Source: Candidatus Bipolaricaulota bacterium (GTDB taxonomy: Bacteria > Bipolaricaulota > Bipolaricaulia > Bipolaricaulales > Bipolaricaulaceae). Taken from it: 64,000 bases of DNA. The stretch is taken from positions 701,006 to 765,005 of the forward strand of contig JALHJZ010000001.1 of assembly GCA_022838705.1 (NCBI GenBank). The letters run 5' to 3'. This document shows positions 1 through 7,990 of the stretch, piece by piece. The notes under the pieces are model-generated. The model saw only the letters and a program-made list of their open reading frames with translations. It searched no databases and had not been told where the DNA came from. The position numbers and the translations under genes are program-made. How positions within the stretch are numbered: position 1 is the first letter of the stretch; each line of letters starts with the position of its first letter.

Positions 1-515
1 AACCCCGCCGCTGACCCGATGAGGATGTTCGGCGGATCGCCGATGAGGGTCGCGGTCCCCCCGATGTTGGAGACCATCGCCTCCATGAAGAGGAGGGGCC
101 CCGCAGGGATGGCCAGCACCTCGGCCACGGAAATCGTCACCGGGACCACGGTGAGGAGGGTGGTTACGTTGTCGAGGAACATCGAGGCGATCGCGGTAGC
201 GGCCCCCAGCGACAGGAAGAGGATGGTCAGGTTGCCGTGCGCGATCTTTGCCGCCCGGATCGCGATGTACTGGAAGAACCCAGTCTCCCGGAGCAGCCCG
301 ACGATGGCCATCATCCCGAACAGGAGCCACAACGTGTCCATGTCGATGCTCGCCACCGCCGCGTGGTAAGGGTAGAACCCGAGGGCGCTTCCGGCCACGA
401 TCATCGCCACCGCGCCGACGAGGGCAGCCAGCGTGCGGTGGACGTACCCGGAGAAGATGAGGGCGTACGAAGCGGCGAAGATGGCGAGTGCCGAGGCGAG
501 GACGGGCCAGCCCAC
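1..515 (-). CDS. ArsB/NhaD-type permease (partial, N-terminal part)
   Basis: Integral membrane ion transporter of the ArsB/NhaD/SLC13 (IT) superfamily; only the first ~171 residues lie in the window and the 3' end is cut off. The protein opens with hydrophobic helices and contains the family signature SNIGGTATLIGDPPNILIG near the window edge, plus FLDNVTT, both typical of ArsB and P-protein homologues. I chose the GTG at 515 because a GAGGGGTGA ribosome-binding site lies about 9 bases upstream, inside the end of the Nudix gene. The substrate (arsenite, Na+/H+ or dicarboxylate) cannot be told from this part. It follows the Nudix gene and rpoB on the same strand and could be cotranscribed. Confidence 0.8.
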   Translation of the reverse strand, partial: MGWPVLASALAIFAASYALIFSGYVHRTLAALVGAVAMIVAGSALGFYPYHAAVASIDMDTLWLLFGMMAIVGLLRETGFFQYIAIRAAKIAHGNLTILFLSLGAATAIASMFLDNVTTLLTVVPVTISVAEVLAIPAGPLLFMEAMVSNIGGTATLIGDPPNILIGSAAG

Positions 516-521
516 GTTCGA

Positions 522-956
522 TCACCCCTCCGCGCGGGGGAGCGCTTGGAGGAAGTCGTCGGCACGGCGGAGGGCGGCCCGCTGCTCAGGATAGGTCAGC
601 CGCGCCAGCGCTTGTGGCAGGGGGAGCCATTCCAGGGCCTCGATCTCGCTTCCCTCGGCGATCCCGTCCTCATCCGTCGCGGCGAGGAACAGGGTGACCT
701 CCTTGTTCACGGCCTCCCGGTCGCGGACGAACCGGTACGCGAGGCGCTCCCTGAACTCCGGCAGCAAGTTGAGGCGGGTGATCCGGACCTCCTCCCTCAC
801 CTCCCGCAGCGCGGCCTGGAGCTCGTCCTCCCCCGGTTCAAGGCGCCCCTTGGGGAACCCCCAATGCCCGCCGATCCTGTTCTTGATGATGAGGTAATGG
901 CGCCCCGTCGGCGTGGTGCGGAACAGGATCACCCCGGACGCGCGTTCGTCCGGCAT
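522..956 (-). CDS. Nudix hydrolase, Ap4A hydrolase-like
   Basis: Probable bis(5'-nucleosyl)-tetraphosphatase (asymmetrical), 144 residues. The opening ASGVILF, the GHWGFPKGRLEPGE run and the REVREE core form a Nudix box, followed by an EALEWLPL segment typical of the NUDT2/Ap4A branch. The usual EExGU end of the box reads EEVRI here, so the conserved glycine is replaced by arginine. I chose the ATG at 956, just beyond the rpoB stop at 961; longer frames would overlap rpoB. The position directly after rpoB, where rpoC normally lies, is unusual. Function follows from the family and the exact dinucleotide substrate is inferred. Confidence 0.85.
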   Translation of the reverse strand: MPDERASGVILFRTTPTGRHYLIIKNRIGGHWGFPKGRLEPGEDELQAALREVREEVRITRLNLLPEFRERLAYRFVRDREAVNKEVTLFLAATDEDGIAEGSEIEALEWLPLPQALARLTYPEQRAALRRADDFLQALPRAEG

Positions 957-960
957 GGGA

Positions 961-3900
961 TCACACGATCTCCAGTTCCCGGTCGGCCTCGTCGTAGGCC
1001 TTGGCGGATAGCCCGAGGCACCGCAGCTCCTGCCACAGGACGCGGAACGACTCGGGGATGCCAGGTCGGGGGAAGTCCTCCCCGCGCAGGATCGCCTTGT
1101 ACAGCTGAACACGCCCCTTCACGTCATCCGACTTGATGGTCAGCATTTCCTGAAGGAGGGCGGACGCGCCGTAGGCCTCGAGAGCCCACACCTCCATCTC
1201 CCCCAGCCGCTGGCCTCCGAACTGGGCCTTGCCCCCCAACGGCTGCTGGGTGATGAGGGCGTACGGGCCAGTGGAGCGGGCATGGATCTTCTCCGCGGCG
1301 ATGTGTTCGAGCTTGAGGAGGTAGAGCACGCCGACCGTGATCGGTGCCTGGAACGGTTCCCCAGTGCGGCCATCCCGCAATAGGACCTTCCCATCGAACC
1401 GGCTCCCATCGGCAAGGCCATGCTCGACGAGGGCTTGGGTGAGATCGGTCAGGATCTCCTCCTCCCGCGCGCCGTCGAACACCGGGGAGGCGACCGTTTC
1501 CCCCCGCAGGGCGGCGAGCCACCCCAGGTTGGCCTCGAAGATCTGGCCCAGGTTCATGCGCGACGGGACCCCAAGCGGGTTCAGCACCACGTCGAGGTGT
1601 GTTCCATCCGGCAGGAACGGCATGTCCTCGTCGGGGAGGATCGCGGAGATCACGCCCTTGTTCCCGTGGCGGCCGGCGAGTTTGTCCCCCACTGCGATCC
1701 GCCGTCGCTGGGCGACGTAGACCTTGACGAGCTCGTTGACCCCGGCCTCGAGCTCGTCCCCCGCGGCGCGGGACATCCGCTTGACGCGGATCACGGTCGC
1801 CGTGCCGGAGATGGGAGGCATCCTGAGCGACGTGTTCTTGAAGTTGCGCATCCGCTCTCCGAAGATGGACCGGAAGATCCGCTCCTCCGGCGTCGGCTCG
1901 GCCTCCCCACGGGGGGTAATCTTCCCCACGAGGACGTCCCCCGTCTGGACCTCGGTCCCCGCACGCACGATCCCGTGCTCGTCCAGGTTGCGGAGCGCCT
2001 CCCGCGAGATGTTGGGGATGTCGGCCGTGATCTCCTCCGGCCCGAGCTTCGTCTCCTCGGCGCGGACCTCGAACTCCTGGATGTGGATCGAGTCGAGGCG
2101 GTTCTCCCGCACCAGCTTCTCGGAGAGGACGATCGCGTCCTCGTAGTTGTACCCCTCGAACGGGAGGAACCCGACGAGGAGGTTCGTCCCCAGGGCGAGC
2201 TCCCCGTTCACGGAGGATTGGCTGTCGGCGAGCACGTCCCCCCGCTTCACCTTGGCCCCGATCCGGACCGCGGGGTACTGGTGCAGGATCGTATCCTGGT
2301 TTGAGCGCTCGTAGTTGAGGAGGCGGTAGGCCTTCGTCTCCTTCTTCCCCTTGACCTCGATCCGCTGGGCGTCGACGTAGGTCACGGTCCCGTCCTCCTC
2401 CGCGAGGAGGGTCGCCCCTGAGTCACGCGCGGCCACGCCCTCGAGGCCCGTCCCGACGAGGGGGCTCTCCGGGCGGAGGAGGGGCACCGCCTGCCGTTGC
2501 ATGTTCGCGCCCATCAGGGCCCGGTTGGCATCGTCGTGCTCGAGGAACGGGATCAGGGCTGCCGATGCCCCGACGATGATGTCCGGGGCCACCTCGACGA
2601 AGTCCACCTCCTCCGGAGATACGAAGTGGACCTCCTCGTTTCCGGTACGCACCTGGACGCGCGTGCCCCCGATCCGCCCGTCCTTTCCGATGGTGATCGT
2701 GGCGGGGGCGATCCTGTACTGCCGCTCGTCATCGGCCATGAGGTACCGGATCTCTCCCGTGACCCGCCCGCCCTTCACCACCACGTACGGCGCCTCGAGG
2801 AACCCGTAGTCGTTGACCCGGGCGTGGAGGGCGAGCGACGTGATGAGCCCGATGTTCTGGCCCTCCGGGGTCTCGATGGGGCAGATCCGGGCGTAGTGGG
2901 AGGCGTGGACGTCGCGGATCTCGATCTTCGCCCGCCGCGCGGTGAGGCTTCCCAGGGCCGACAACCGGCGCTTGTGGGTGAGCTCGGAGAGCGGGTTTGT
3001 CTGCTCGAGGAACTGGGACAGGCGCCCCGTGTAGAAGAGGTAGTTCAGCGAAGCCTGGATCGTCCGGGCGGAGACGATGCGGCGCAGGGCGTCCTTATCC
3101 TCCGGGTCGTAGTGGGACAGCTTGTCCTGGGCGATGCGCGCCATGCGGGTCAGGCCCTCCCGCAACGCCATCTGGGCCTGCTCCCCGGGGAGGCGGACCC
3201 GTTTGTTGGCCAAGTGGTCCGTCTCGTCAACGGAGGATGGATCCTCGGGCGTGCGGAGGAGGAGCGTGAGCGCTCCGAACAGGTCCGGGGGGGTGAGGCA
3301 GGTTTCCTCGCCCGTTAGGCCGAGCTTGCGGTTGACCTTGAACCGGCCGACATGGGTCAGCCGGTACGTTTCCGGGTTGAAGTACAGGTTGTGCAGGTAC
3401 TCGAATGCCTGGGTGGAGGTCACCCTCTCCCCGGAGCGGAACCGGAGGTAGATGTAGCGGGCCGCCTCCTCCTGGGTCGTGATCCGCTTCTCATGCTCTT
3501 CGTCAAGCGACTTGGCGATCGCCGGATGGACGAGGCGGACCCGGGGCTTCCCCAGGCGCACGAGGGCCGCCGCCCGTTCGGGCGTGATCTCCTCGCCCGG
3601 CTTCCATTCAACATCACCAGCGGCGATGGCCTCGGCGAGCGTGGCTCGCTTCCACAGGGCGAGGCGCTCCGGGAGGTCCTCCACCGGCACCGTCACGGCG
3701 TACTGGGTGAGGATCTCCTGTTCGGCGAGGCCGACCGCGCGGAGGAGGGTCGTCACGGGCACCTTTCCTCGCCGGTCGAGGTTGGCGCGCAGCGTCCACC
3801 GTTTCGTGTCCAGGTCGAGTTCGAGCCACGCCCCCGACTCGGGAAGGAAGTGAGCGCGGTAGACGTGGGGCTCCTCCTGGGTGATGTACACCCCCGGCGA

Positions 3901-4302
3901 ACGGACGAGCTCGTTGACGAGGACGTTCTCCGTGCCGTTGATCACGAACGTCCCCCGCGGCGTCATGAGCGGGATCTCCGCCAGGTACAGCTCCGCCTCC
4001 TGCCGCAGCTGCCCCTCCTCCCACAGGCGGCCGGTGGCCTTGAGGGGCACGGCGAGGGAGAGGTCCTTGTCCCGGCACTCCCACTCATCGTAGCGCGGCT
4101 CCCCCAACAGGGGGTCGACGAGCTCGATGTAGAGGCGATCCCGATTGGGAGCGCGAATCGGGCTCACCGCGGCAAAGGCAGCGGCGATGCCCTGGCGCAG
4201 GAACTGCTCATAGGACGCAACCTGATCGGAGATGAGGGCCGGCGGTTCGCTCCACCGCCGGGCTCGTCCGTATCCGCGTCGAGCGTGACTAGGCTGGGCC
4301 AA
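961..4302 (-). CDS. rpoB: DNA-directed RNA polymerase subunit beta
   Basis: Beta subunit of RNA polymerase, 1113 residues, near the short end for bacterial RpoB and lacking large lineage insertions. The N-terminus (RWSEPPALISDQVASYEQFL) matches the usual opening. The rifampicin region reads LSQFLEQTNPLSELTHKRR, followed by RLSALG and the catalytic-region signature CPIETPEGQNIGLI; GRHGNKGV and the C-terminal GGKAQFGGQRLGEMEVWALEAYGA block are present. The residue matching E. coli Asp516 is Glu. The start is TTG at 4302, with AAGGA upstream near the rplL stop. It follows rplL in the conserved order, but rpoC does not follow; a Nudix gene does. Confidence 0.98.
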   Translation of the reverse strand: MAQPSHARRGYGRARRWSEPPALISDQVASYEQFLRQGIAAAFAAVSPIRAPNRDRLYIELVDPLLGEPRYDEWECRDKDLSLAVPLKATGRLWEEGQLRQEAELYLAEIPLMTPRGTFVINGTENVLVNELVRSPGVYITQEEPHVYRAHFLPESGAWLELDLDTKRWTLRANLDRRGKVPVTTLLRAVGLAEQEILTQYAVTVPVEDLPERLALWKRATLAEAIAAGDVEWKPGEEITPERAAALVRLGKPRVRLVHPAIAKSLDEEHEKRITTQEEAARYIYLRFRSGERVTSTQAFEYLHNLYFNPETYRLTHVGRFKVNRKLGLTGEETCLTPPDLFGALTLLLRTPEDPSSVDETDHLANKRVRLPGEQAQMALREGLTRMARIAQDKLSHYDPEDKDALRRIVSARTIQASLNYLFYTGRLSQFLEQTNPLSELTHKRRLSALGSLTARRAKIEIRDVHASHYARICPIETPEGQNIGLITSLALHARVNDYGFLEAPYVVVKGGRVTGEIRYLMADDERQYRIAPATITIGKDGRIGGTRVQVRTGNEEVHFVSPEEVDFVEVAPDIIVGASAALIPFLEHDDANRALMGANMQRQAVPLLRPESPLVGTGLEGVAARDSGATLLAEEDGTVTYVDAQRIEVKGKKETKAYRLLNYERSNQDTILHQYPAVRIGAKVKRGDVLADSQSSVNGELALGTNLLVGFLPFEGYNYEDAIVLSEKLVRENRLDSIHIQEFEVRAEETKLGPEEITADIPNISREALRNLDEHGIVRAGTEVQTGDVLVGKITPRGEAEPTPEERIFRSIFGERMRNFKNTSLRMPPISGTATVIRVKRMSRAAGDELEAGVNELVKVYVAQRRRIAVGDKLAGRHGNKGVISAILPDEDMPFLPDGTHLDVVLNPLGVPSRMNLGQIFEANLGWLAALRGETVASPVFDGAREEEILTDLTQALVEHGLADGSRFDGKVLLRDGRTGEPFQAPITVGVLYLLKLEHIAAEKIHARSTGPYALITQQPLGGKAQFGGQRLGEMEVWALEAYGASALLQEMLTIKSDDVKGRVQLYKAILRGEDFPRPGIPESFRVLWQELRCLGLSAKAYDEADRELEIV

Positions 4303-4321
4303 GAGGTTTGCCCGTCCTTCT

Positions 4322-4696
4322 CTAGCGGAGCTCGACTTCGGCGCCGGCGGCGACGAGCTTCTTCTGGATGTCGTCGGCTTCCTCCGGGCTCACCCCGGCC
4401 TTGATCACCGCCGGGAGCTTGTCCACGAGATCCTTGCACTCCTTGAGGCCCTTCCCGGTGATGTCTTTCACGACCTTGATGAGCTGGATCTTCTGCTGAC
4501 CCGCGTTCGTAAGCACGACATCCACCGTGGACTTCGCCTGGGCAGCGGCGTCCGCGGCCGGGGCTACGGTCGCCACGGCCACCGGGGCCGCCACCTGCGC
4601 CGACACGCCGAACCGCTCCTCGATCGCCGACACGAGCTCGGCGAGGTCCTTCACCGTCATCTGTTCGATCGCTTGGAGAAACTCTTCCTTTGTCAT
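4322..4696 (-). CDS. rplL: 50S ribosomal protein L7/L12
   Basis: Stalk protein of the large subunit that recruits translation GTPases, 124 residues. It has the N-terminal dimerisation helices (MTKEEFLQAIEQMTVKDLAEL), an alanine-rich hinge around residues 35-55, and the C-terminal factor-binding domain with KIQLIKVVKDITGKGLKECK. It lies 3 bases after rplJ, so the two are almost certainly translated together; several copies of L7/L12 per ribosome are normal. Confidence 0.98.
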   Translation of the reverse strand: MTKEEFLQAIEQMTVKDLAELVSAIEERFGVSAQVAAPVAVATVAPAADAAAQAKSTVDVVLTNAGQQKIQLIKVVKDITGKGLKECKDLVDKLPAVIKAGVSPEEADDIQKKLVAAGAEVELR

Positions 4697-4699
4697 CGT

Positions 4700-5224
4700 C
4701 TATCCCTCCGCTCCTTTCTTCTTCTGGACTTCCGAGAGCGCCACCGCGAACTTGCGCGTGACCCCGGACAGCGCGACCGCGAGCCCCCGGATGGGGCCAG
4801 CGAGGGCCCCCGCCAACCGCCCGAGGAGTTCCTCCCGTGTGGGAAGGGTCGCGTACCAATCAGCCTCTTCCGCCGAGACCGGCAGGTCATCGAACACCCC
4901 TGCCTTCACCTTGAGCTGGGGGTAGCGCCGGGCGCATTCCCGCGCCACGCGAAATGGGAGGGCGGGATCCCCTTCCCCCATGAGGAGGGCGTTCGTGCCG
5001 GTGAGGTTCGTGGGGAAGCCCTTGATCCCGGCCTCGCTCGCCGCGATGCGGGTCAGGGTGTTCTTGACGACCCGCAGCTCCACCCCCTGCTTGCGGACGA
5101 ACCGGCGCAGGGACGTTACGTCTGGGCCGGAGAGCCCGCGGTAGTCCACGATCACCACGGCCCGCGCGCGGGACAGCCTCTCCCGCAGGTCCTCCACCGC
5201 CGCTACCTTCTCCTGTCGCGGCAT
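4700..5224 (-). CDS. rplJ: 50S ribosomal protein L10
   Basis: Base of the L7/L12 stalk, 174 residues. The typical opening EKVAAVEDLRERLSRARAVV and the VDYRGLSGPDV and VVKNTLTRIA blocks are present, and the C-terminal helix ends in lysines. A GTG at 5233 in the same frame overlaps the rplA stop, but the ATG at 5224 has the better-placed AGGGGTGAGGGAG ribosome-binding site and gives the normal L10 N-terminus. Part of the rplK-rplA-rplJ-rplL-rpoB operon. I saw no clear L10-binding leader in the 5 bases separating it from rplA. Confidence 0.95.
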   Translation of the reverse strand: MPRQEKVAAVEDLRERLSRARAVVIVDYRGLSGPDVTSLRRFVRKQGVELRVVKNTLTRIAASEAGIKGFPTNLTGTNALLMGEGDPALPFRVARECARRYPQLKVKAGVFDDLPVSAEEADWYATLPTREELLGRLAGALAGPIRGLAVALSGVTRKFAVALSEVQKKKGAEG

Positions 5225-5229
5225 CTCCC

Positions 5230-5937
5230 TCACCCCTTCTTCTGCGCGGCGGCGAGGAGGTCCGCCTCGTCCACGCGGATCCCCGGTCCCATCGTCGCGG
5301 AGATGAACACACGCTGGATGTACCGTCCCCGCACTCCCTCCGGCTTCCGTTCGAGCACGGCGCGGATGAGGGCGATCAGGTTCTCCTGGAGCGCCTCGGC
5401 CGCGAAATCCGTCTTGCCGAAGATGGCGTGGACGATCCCCGCCCGATCCGCGCGGAACTCGATCATCCCCGCCTTCAGTTCCCGCACCGCCGCCGCGACG
5501 TCCATCGTCACAGTGTTGGTCTTCGGGGAGGGCATGAGGCCGCGGGGGCCGAGGATCTTCCCCAGCTTCCCCACGACCGACATCATGTCCGGGGTGGCGA
5601 CCACCCGCTCGAACTCAAGCCACCCTTCCTTCTGGATCTTCTCGGCGAGCTCCTCCCCCCCCGCGTAGTCGGCCCCCGCTGCCTCCGCCTCGCGGACCTT
5701 CTCCCCGCGGGCGAACACGAGCACCCGCACCGCCTTGCCCGTCCCGTGAGGGAGGGCACAGGTCCCCCGGACCTGGTGTTGCGAGGGGTTGATCCCGAGC
5801 ATGATCGCGGCCTCCGCCGTCTCCGGGAACTTCGCCGTGCTCGTCTTCTTGAGGAGCTCGATCGCCTCGTGGACGGGGTAGGCCTTCTCCCGCTCCAGAA
5901 GGGCGACCTTCGCCTCGTAACTCCGGCTGCGCTTCAT
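5230..5937 (-). CDS. rplA: 50S ribosomal protein L1
   Basis: L1-stalk protein that helps release deacylated tRNA, 235 residues, normal length. It opens MKRSRSYEAKVALLEREKAYP and contains the L1 signature region around GPRGLMPSPKTNTVT. It overlaps the end of rplK by the 4 bases ATGA (5934-5937), so the two are translationally coupled. L1 often represses its own operon by binding mRNA; no such site was identified by eye. Confidence 0.97.
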   Translation of the reverse strand: MKRSRSYEAKVALLEREKAYPVHEAIELLKKTSTAKFPETAEAAIMLGINPSQHQVRGTCALPHGTGKAVRVLVFARGEKVREAEAAGADYAGGEELAEKIQKEGWLEFERVVATPDMMSVVGKLGKILGPRGLMPSPKTNTVTMDVAAAVRELKAGMIEFRADRAGIVHAIFGKTDFAAEALQENLIALIRAVLERKPEGVRGRYIQRVFISATMGPGIRVDEADLLAAAQKKG

Positions 5938-6362
5938 GGTACCACCTCGAGCCCCATGTTCTCCGCCGTGCCCACCACCATCCGGATCGCCGCCGCGAGG
6001 TCATCTGTGTTGAGATCGGGGAGCTTCCGCTCCGCGATCCGGCGCACCTGTTCCATGCTCACCCGTCCCACCCGCAACCTCTTCGCGGTCGGTGAACCCT
6101 TGTCCACCCCCGCTGCCTTGCGGAGGAGGACCGCCACCGGCGGCTGCTTCAACGTGAGGTCGAATGAGCGGTCCGTGTACACGGTGATCTCCACGGGGAT
6201 GATGAGGCCGGGCTCCTCCGCCTTCGTCGCCTCGTTGAACTTCTTGCAGAAGTCCATGATGTTGACCTTGTGCTCCCCGAGCGCCGGTCCCACCGGGGGG
6301 GCGGGGTTGGCCTGCCCGGCCGGGATCTGGAGCTTGATCTTCGCCACCTGTTGTTTCGCCAC
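5934..6362 (-). CDS. rplK: 50S ribosomal protein L11
   Basis: GTPase-centre protein that binds 23S rRNA helices 43/44, 142 residues. It has the proline-rich N-terminal domain (KLQIPAGQANPAPPVGPALG) and the C-terminal RNA-binding domain (KGSPTAKRLRVGRVS...). It sits 10 bases after nusG and overlaps rplA by 4 bases. Confidence 0.98.
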   Translation of the reverse strand: MAKQQVAKIKLQIPAGQANPAPPVGPALGEHKVNIMDFCKKFNEATKAEEPGLIIPVEITVYTDRSFDLTLKQPPVAVLLRKAAGVDKGSPTAKRLRVGRVSMEQVRRIAERKLPDLNTDDLAAAIRMVVGTAENMGLEVVP

Positions 6363-6372
6363 CGTCGTCTCC

Positions 6373-7482
6373 TTACACCTTCTCGATTCCGTCGAACGAA
6401 ATGCGGACCGGCGTCTCCCGCCCGAAGATCTTCACCATGACCACCGTTTCCTCGGCTTCCTTGTCGATCTCGCGGATCTCGCCCGTGAAGTCGGCGAACG
6501 GTCCCTCCACGATCTGGATGACCTCCCCCACCTCGAACTCGACCTCGACCCGCGGCGCCTTCGCCGCCTCCGCGGCCTGGGGGGTCTCCACGAGGCCCGC
6601 CTTGCGCTGCACGAGGAGAATCTCCGGGCCCTCGATCGGCACAGGGCGGGTCTTGCTCCCCACGAACCGCGCCGACCGCTCCAGGCCCCGGAGGAGCTCG
6701 AACATCTCCTCCTCGTCGAGGCCCATCTTGGTGAACACGTACCCCGGGATCAACCGCCGTTTCTCGATCCGTTGCACGGATACCTCGCGCTTGTCCTTGT
6801 ACTCCTTGACCTTGACGAGGCCCGAGGCACGGGCCTGGATCTTGTGTTCCCGCTCGATCTCTGCCCCCTCTTCCAGGGTCGCCCCCCCGCGGACCTGGGG
6901 ATGGAGGTAGGCCTCGGGGATGATCCGCGTTTCCTCTGTCCCGTCCTCGTAGCGCAGCGTGACGCGCTTCACCCTCTCCCGGGCCACGATCTCCCCGCGC
7001 TCGTCGGCGGTGTAGCGGTCGTCGGAGTCCACCGTGAGCGGCAGGCCCGGCCGGGTCCGCTCCCCAACCCGCACGTCGCGGCGCAATCCCTTCTCCTGAG
7101 GGATCAGGTATTCGATCTCAGCGTGGGTCGGGGTCTCCACCACCACCCGCCACAAGGGCTCCACCGCCACCACTTCCGCGGGGCGGGCAAGGTGGGTGGG
7201 AGGACGGCGGGCGATCACATCGCCCCGCTGGACGCGCTCATTGTTCGCCACCAGCAGGTCATAGTCGTAGGGGATCCGGTACTCGCTCGCGCGGCCCCTC
7301 CCCGAACGGGATGTGACCACCTCCTCCACCGGGACGAAGAAGAACTCCTCCTCCTCCCCGGTGCGCAAGGGCTCGAACTGCCGCTCCCAACCCAGGTTGC
7401 GGACCCGCTCCTCGAGCTGGTGCTTGAGGCGCAATTCCGAGCCCGCGTACGTCTGGATAGCGTACCATCGCTTCCGTTGCAT
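6373..7482 (-). CDS. nusG: Transcription termination/antitermination factor NusG with large insertion
   Basis: NusG couples RNA polymerase to Rho and the ribosome. The first ~44 residues (KRWYAIQTYAGSELRLKHQL) are the start of the NGN domain, which resumes near residue 230 with RLIPGYVFTKM. A KOW domain (VIQIVEGPFADFTGEI) ends the 369-residue protein. About 185 residues are therefore inserted inside NGN; normal NusG is ~180 residues. The insert includes a lipoyl/barrel-like stretch (ASEYRIPYDYDLLV, GDVIARRPPTHLARP, IEYLIPQEKGLRRDVRVGE). Thermotoga NusG has an insertion of similar size at the same place. Gene order secE-nusG-rplK is conserved. Confidence 0.95.
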   Translation of the reverse strand: MQRKRWYAIQTYAGSELRLKHQLEERVRNLGWERQFEPLRTGEEEEFFFVPVEEVVTSRSGRGRASEYRIPYDYDLLVANNERVQRGDVIARRPPTHLARPAEVVAVEPLWRVVVETPTHAEIEYLIPQEKGLRRDVRVGERTRPGLPLTVDSDDRYTADERGEIVARERVKRVTLRYEDGTEETRIIPEAYLHPQVRGGATLEEGAEIEREHKIQARASGLVKVKEYKDKREVSVQRIEKRRLIPGYVFTKMGLDEEEMFELLRGLERSARFVGSKTRPVPIEGPEILLVQRKAGLVETPQAAEAAKAPRVEVEFEVGEVIQIVEGPFADFTGEIREIDKEAEETVVMVKIFGRETPVRISFDGIEKV

Positions 7483-7492
7483 CGTGGATACC

Positions 7493-7684
7493 TTAGCTGA
7501 GGAGGAGGCGGAGGATCTGCGTGATGATCAGGTCGGCGAGCCCGAGGTAGACCCCTAGCACCACGGACAGGATGATGATGAGCACGGTCAGGCTCACCAC
7601 TTCCTTGCGTGACGGCCAACTCACCCGAGCGATCTCCGTCCGGACGGACGTCAGGTAGTTCCGGACCCTCTGCATCGCGTTCAT
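7493..7684 (-). CDS. secE: Preprotein translocase subunit SecE
   Basis: Small membrane subunit of the SecYEG channel, 63 residues, the short single-helix type. The amphipathic region with the SecE signature (RTEIARVSWPSRKEVV) precedes one transmembrane helix (LTVLIIILSVVLGVYLGLAD). An internal ATG at 7675 is a possible alternative start. It sits between tRNA-Trp and nusG, as in many bacteria. Confidence 0.95.
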   Translation of the reverse strand: MNAMQRVRNYLTSVRTEIARVSWPSRKEVVSLTVLIIILSVVLGVYLGLADLIITQILRLLLS

Positions 7685-7697
7685 CCTCTTCCCTCGC

Positions 7698-7773
7698 TGG
7701 CAGGCCCGGGAGGACTTGAACCCCCAGCCTGCGGATTTGGAGTCCGCCGCTCTGCCACTTGAGCTACGGGCCT
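7698..7773 (-). tRNA. tRNA-Trp (CCA anticodon)
   Basis: Cloverleaf on the minus strand with acceptor AGGCCCG pairing CGGGCCT, a GCTC...GAGC D-stem, an anticodon stem-loop GCGGA-CTCCAAA-TCCGC (anticodon CCA) and a TTCAAGT T-loop. The 3' CCA is encoded (7698-7700). It lies between rpmG and secE, its common place in bacterial tuf-rpmG-trnW-secE-nusG clusters. Confidence 0.96.
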
Positions 7774-7827
7774 CGAACCCCGCCGCCCGATAGGCCGGCG
7801 GGGATACCGCTCCCCTCCATCGAGGGG

Positions 7828-7989
7828 CTAGGCTTCCTTATGTTCGGTGTGCTTTCCGCACCAACGACAGTACTTACTCAGGGCGAGCTTCTGCCGCGTG
7901 TTGTTCCGGTTGCGGCGGGTGTGGTAGTTGTGCCGTCCGCATCCGGAACAAGCCAGCGTCACAAGCTGGACCGTATCTTTTTTCGCCAT
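7828..7989 (-). CDS. rpmG: 50S ribosomal protein L33 (zinc type)
   Basis: Small large-subunit protein of 53 residues read directly from the sequence. It begins MAKKDTVQLVTLACSGCG and contains two Cys pairs (CSGC and CRWC), so it is the zinc-binding form. It starts 2 bases before the end of tuf. Downstream are two GC-rich hairpins, one at the stop codon and one at about 7776-7801; neither has a U-run, so transcription probably continues into tRNA-Trp. Confidence 0.95.
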   Translation of the reverse strand: MAKKDTVQLVTLACSGCGRHNYHTRRNRNNTRQKLALSKYCRWCGKHTEHKEA

Positions 7990-7990
7990 G

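Noticed and set aside
5428..7500. Long plus-strand open frame (690 codons) across rplA-rplK-nusG
   Set aside because: It is the complement of certain minus-strand genes. The product is Arg/Leu/His/Pro-rich with no domains; GC-rich third positions keep the antisense frame open.
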